Below are positions 32,652 through 34,796 of a stretch of 34,796 nt of DNA, piece after piece. How positions within the stretch are numbered: position 1 is the first letter of the stretch; each line of letters starts with the position of its first letter. The translations under genes were made by a program, and so were the position numbers. The DNA lies in contig JAJZXX010000155.1 in assembly GCA_021806205.1 (NCBI GenBank), positions 1 through 34,796 of the forward strand, read 5' to 3'. The DNA is from Bacillota bacterium (lineage in GTDB: Bacteria > Bacillota > Sulfobacillia > Sulfobacillales > Sulfobacillaceae). The notes beneath the pieces were generated by a model. It did not search any database. It was not told the origin of the DNA and worked only from the letters and a program-made list of their open reading frames with translations.

Positions 32652-33800
32652 ATGTTACCGCTAGAGGATTTGTTGGTATTGGACTTAACCCGCATTTTGA
32701 CAGGTCCGTATTGCACCATGATGTTGGCTGACTTTGGCGCAGACGTGATAAAAATTGAGCCCCCTGCGGGGGACGACACCCGTCAGTGGGGACCCCCGTA
32801 TCTTAACGGCGAAAGCGCCTACTATATGAGCGTAAATCGCAATAAGCGCTCTATCGTTCTTGATTTTCGGGAATCGAAAGACCGGGATCTGTTCTGCGAC
32901 ATGGTGCGGCAGGCGGATGTGGTGGTTGAGAATTATCGGCCTGGTACCTTGGCGCGGTGGGATCTGGATTACCCCCACCTAAAATCGATGAATCCCAAGA
33001 TTATTTTGGCTTCGATTTCCGGGTTTGGTGCGACCGGTCCCGGGCTTCACCGCCCCGGATACGACGTGGTAGCTCAAGCCATGAGCGGGCTGATGTCGGT
33101 TACGGGTGACGGTCATGGCCCGGTTAAGGCGGGATTTTCGGTCGGCGATATTGGGGCCGGAATGTGGGCGGCCTATGGCATCATGGTGGCGCTCTGGGCC
33201 CGACAGCGCACCGGATTGGGGCAATGGATCGACACCTCGCTCTATGAGGCCCTGATTGCGTGGCAAACCTACCTGGCGAGTAATTACTTTGCGACGGGCG
33301 AGGAACCGGTACCATTAGGGTCCGCCCATCCTAACATTGCCCCATACCAAGCCATACGCGCCCAGGATGGCTATATCGTGGTGGCGTGCGGCAACGATGC
33401 ATTATGGGCCAAGATGGTGGACGCATTGAAAATTCCATTCGGAGCTGACCCGGATTATCGCACCAACGCCGACCGGGTGGTACATCGGGAAAGGTTGATT
33501 GAGCGTCTGGAAAAAGAGGTGTTTGCCGCAAAAAGTGTGGACCATTGGCTAAAAAGGCTAGCCGACGCCGGGGTGCCGGCCGCTCCCATCCAATCCTTAA
33601 AAGCGGTGTTTTCGGACCCCCAGGTCAGGGCCCGGGCCATGGATGTGACAGTCCGACACCCTTTAGCCGGGACGATTCATCAACTCGGGATTCCGGTGAA
33701 GTTGAGCGAGACGCCGGGCGCGGTTCGCACGCCCCCGCCTCTGTTGGACGAACACCGCGCCGAGATTATTGAGCGCTTTCACCCCAAACCGACGGATTGA
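32652..33800 (+). CDS. CaiB/BaiF family CoA-transferase, second copy
   Basis: ATG 32652 is preferred to GTG 32631 because GGGAGGTAGGG lies between them and homology starts with LEDLLVLDLTRILTGPYC. The 382 residues include VENYRPGTLARWDLDY, GFGATGPG and the catalytic Asp166 in GFSVGDIGAG. It resembles the copy at 23683 throughout but is clearly diverged, so each may handle a different acid. It is separated from the main operon by the broken permease and a stem-loop, so it may have its own promoter. Confidence 0.92.
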   Translation: MLPLEDLLVLDLTRILTGPYCTMMLADFGADVIKIEPPAGDDTRQWGPPYLNGESAYYMSVNRNKRSIVLDFRESKDRDLFCDMVRQADVVVENYRPGTLARWDLDYPHLKSMNPKIILASISGFGATGPGLHRPGYDVVAQAMSGLMSVTGDGHGPVKAGFSVGDIGAGMWAAYGIMVALWARQRTGLGQWIDTSLYEALIAWQTYLASNYFATGEEPVPLGSAHPNIAPYQAIRAQDGYIVVACGNDALWAKMVDALKIPFGADPDYRTNADRVVHRERLIERLEKEVFAAKSVDHWLKRLADAGVPAAPIQSLKAVFSDPQVRARAMDVTVRHPLAGTIHQLGIPVKLSETPGAVRTPPPLLDEHRAEIIERFHPKPTD

Positions 33801-33818
33801 TGCCGTCGCAAAAGGAAA

Positions 33819-33840
33819 GCTGCAGCCTGAAAGCTGCAGC
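33819..33840 (+). terminator. Stem-loop at the end of the catabolic island
   Basis: GCTGCAG and CTGCAGC pair around CCTGAAAG, 18 bp after the CoA-transferase stop. There is no T tract, so it may be a weak terminator or a 3' stabilising hairpin. Confidence 0.4.
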
Positions 33841-33858
33841 ATCGGGGGTCGGCCAGCC

Positions 33859-34431
33859 TTAAGAAGCAGGCGCTGATGGGGCTGTCGGGCCGTAGGCTAT
33901 ATTAAATCCGTCGGTATCGGAGTCCGGCACGGAGGGTGTGGACACCTGCTTTTTGTGTTGGATCATAATGCCGCCGTCGGTGGTAACTAGACCGGGGTTG
34001 GCGCCGTTCACGGTACCCGGGTTAAACGTGGTTTGCGCATAATTAGCCAAGGTTGAAATGTGGCCGCCAACTTCTGGAGCTTCCATAATCCACTCCGCTG
34101 AGCGAGCCGGGCCCGTATAGGTTTGTGTCGTGCTGAAGCTTTGCCCAGTGGTGTTGTCGGTCAGTGAGATGGTCCAGGTGCCATTGCCATTGTTGTTAAT
34201 GCTGGCCGACATGTGATCACCAGGCTGGATGGTCATGCTTGAAATGGTGGTTTCCGAGGCTGGCAAAATTTCCCACCAGGCGTAGTAATTAGTCAAACCG
34301 TTCGCCGACACGTCTTGCTCGGTTCCCGTTTGGATCAAATCGCTATTGTTAAATCCGTCGATGCCGATCCAACTGGACGAATACGTATTGCCATGACTAC
34401 GGGTCACCGTGGGCACTACCCCATACGCGCT
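33859..34431 (-). pseudogene. G1 (glutamic) peptidase, N-terminus lost
   Basis: The minus frame reads VVPTVTRSHGNTYSSSWIGIDGF, IQTGTEQD, YYAWWEILPA, SFSTTQTYTG and SAEWIMEAP, the core of eqolisin-type acid peptidases. The catalytic Gln (IQTGTE) and Glu (AEWI) are both present. Upstream the frame meets TAA at about 34432-34434, just where the earlier beta strands, propeptide and signal peptide should be. The segment FSAYGVVPTV is the last recognisable part. The break adjoins a transposase fragment on the other side, so an insertion probably cut the gene. It was a secreted acid protease; this fragment has no signal peptide. Confidence 0.8.
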
Positions 34432-34521
34432 AAATTAAGAGAAATACCGCTTGTCGTAAAGGACTTTCGGCACGATATCGCGAAGTAATCGAACAACTTT
34501 CGTGATCGAGGTGACCGAGAC

Positions 34522-34796
34522 ATGAACAAAACTTCCGCCTTCAGCAACCCGCTAGAAGATCAATGGGAGATGCTCCTACATTTCTTGCCGAAAGGCTGGC
34601 AAGACGCGGCCTGGACGAAAGGCGCCATCACACGCTTGCGGGCCATCCAGTCCGCGACCGATCTCTTGCGGCTCTTTCTCAAAGCGTCGGATCGAGGGTG
34701 AACATTAGAAGATGTTTCCATTATGCGGCTATTCCTCGAGGTCCTCTATGGTAAGCACATTGTACGCACTGAACGGCTCTGGCCTTGAGTACAAAT
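34522..34796 (+). pseudogene. IS4-like transposase, N-terminal fragment
   Basis: From ATG 34522 the frame reads MNKTSAFSNPLEDQWEMLL, then ITRLRAIQSATDLLRLFL, the usual start of IS4-type DDE transposases (the (R/K)xIxSxxxLLRL block). It stops at 34699-34701, and similar composition continues in frame (TLEDVSIMRLFLEVL) toward the window edge. It may be the end of the element that disrupted the G1 peptidase. The rest lies outside the window. Confidence 0.55.

Noticed and set aside
1-34796. CRISPR arrays, tRNA and rRNA genes
   Set aside because: No regularly spaced repeats, cloverleaf-like sequences or conserved rRNA segments were noticed by eye. A tRNAscan/Infernal run would settle it.

Overview
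The window looks like chromosome from an acidophilic Firmicute, most likely a Sulfobacillus-type organism. This is inferred from mixed ATG/GTG/TTG starts behind strong AGGAGG-type ribosome binding sites, mid-range GC, a glutamic (G1) peptidase fragment typical of acid-loving microbes, and many molybdenum-hydroxylase and CoA-transferase genes. No rRNA, tRNA or CRISPR array was seen. The window is an accessory-rich mosaic with many decayed genes.

Layout. (1) 1-1340: an IS605-type element with divergent tnpA (intact) and tnpB (frameshifted, running off the left edge). (2) 1621-7025: a tight four-gene operon with overlapping or nearly touching genes: an unknown coiled-coil protein, two different P-loop ATPases of the BrxD/DUF2791 kind, and a BrxL-like AAA+/Lon-like protein. 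It lacks the PglX methylase and PglZ of known BREX systems and is the best candidate for an undescribed, probably anti-phage, system. (3) 7056-9480: a NicO-like membrane transporter, panD, and a decayed IscB/omega-RNA element inserted in the panD tail. (4) 9610-11694: a molybdopterin oxidoreductase. (5) 11900-15440: a graveyard of transposase fragments, a BNR/Ycf48-like lipoprotein, a split sigma-factor-like gene pair, two diverged copies of a small unknown protein, and a frameshifted LuxR-type HTH. (6) 15470-18110: an RpiR regulator and a urocanate hydratase whose catalytic Cys is replaced by Ala. (7) 19089-19950: a broken EamA permease. (8) 20048-33800: a divergent GntR regulator followed by a long catabolic operon: cyclase, noncanonical SDR, nitrilase-like amidase, VOC protein, CaiB CoA-transferase, enoyl-CoA hydratase, a molybdenum hydroxylase with FAD, 2Fe-2S and two tandem large subunits, a wrecked NCS1 permease and a second CoA-transferase. 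(9) 33859-34796: a G1 peptidase cut short beside an IS4-like transposase fragment.

How the genes may work together. The catabolic operon reads as uptake of a nucleobase- or heterocycle-like compound (NCS1), CoA activation (CaiB), ring hydroxylation or dehydrogenation (Mo hydroxylase), hydration (enoyl-CoA hydratase family) and C-N cleavage (cyclase, nitrilase). The substrate is not known. The four-gene cassette probably assembles AAA+ machines on DNA, as BrxL does in BREX, with the paired ATPases as loaders or sensors. Both assignments are inferences from family membership and gene order.
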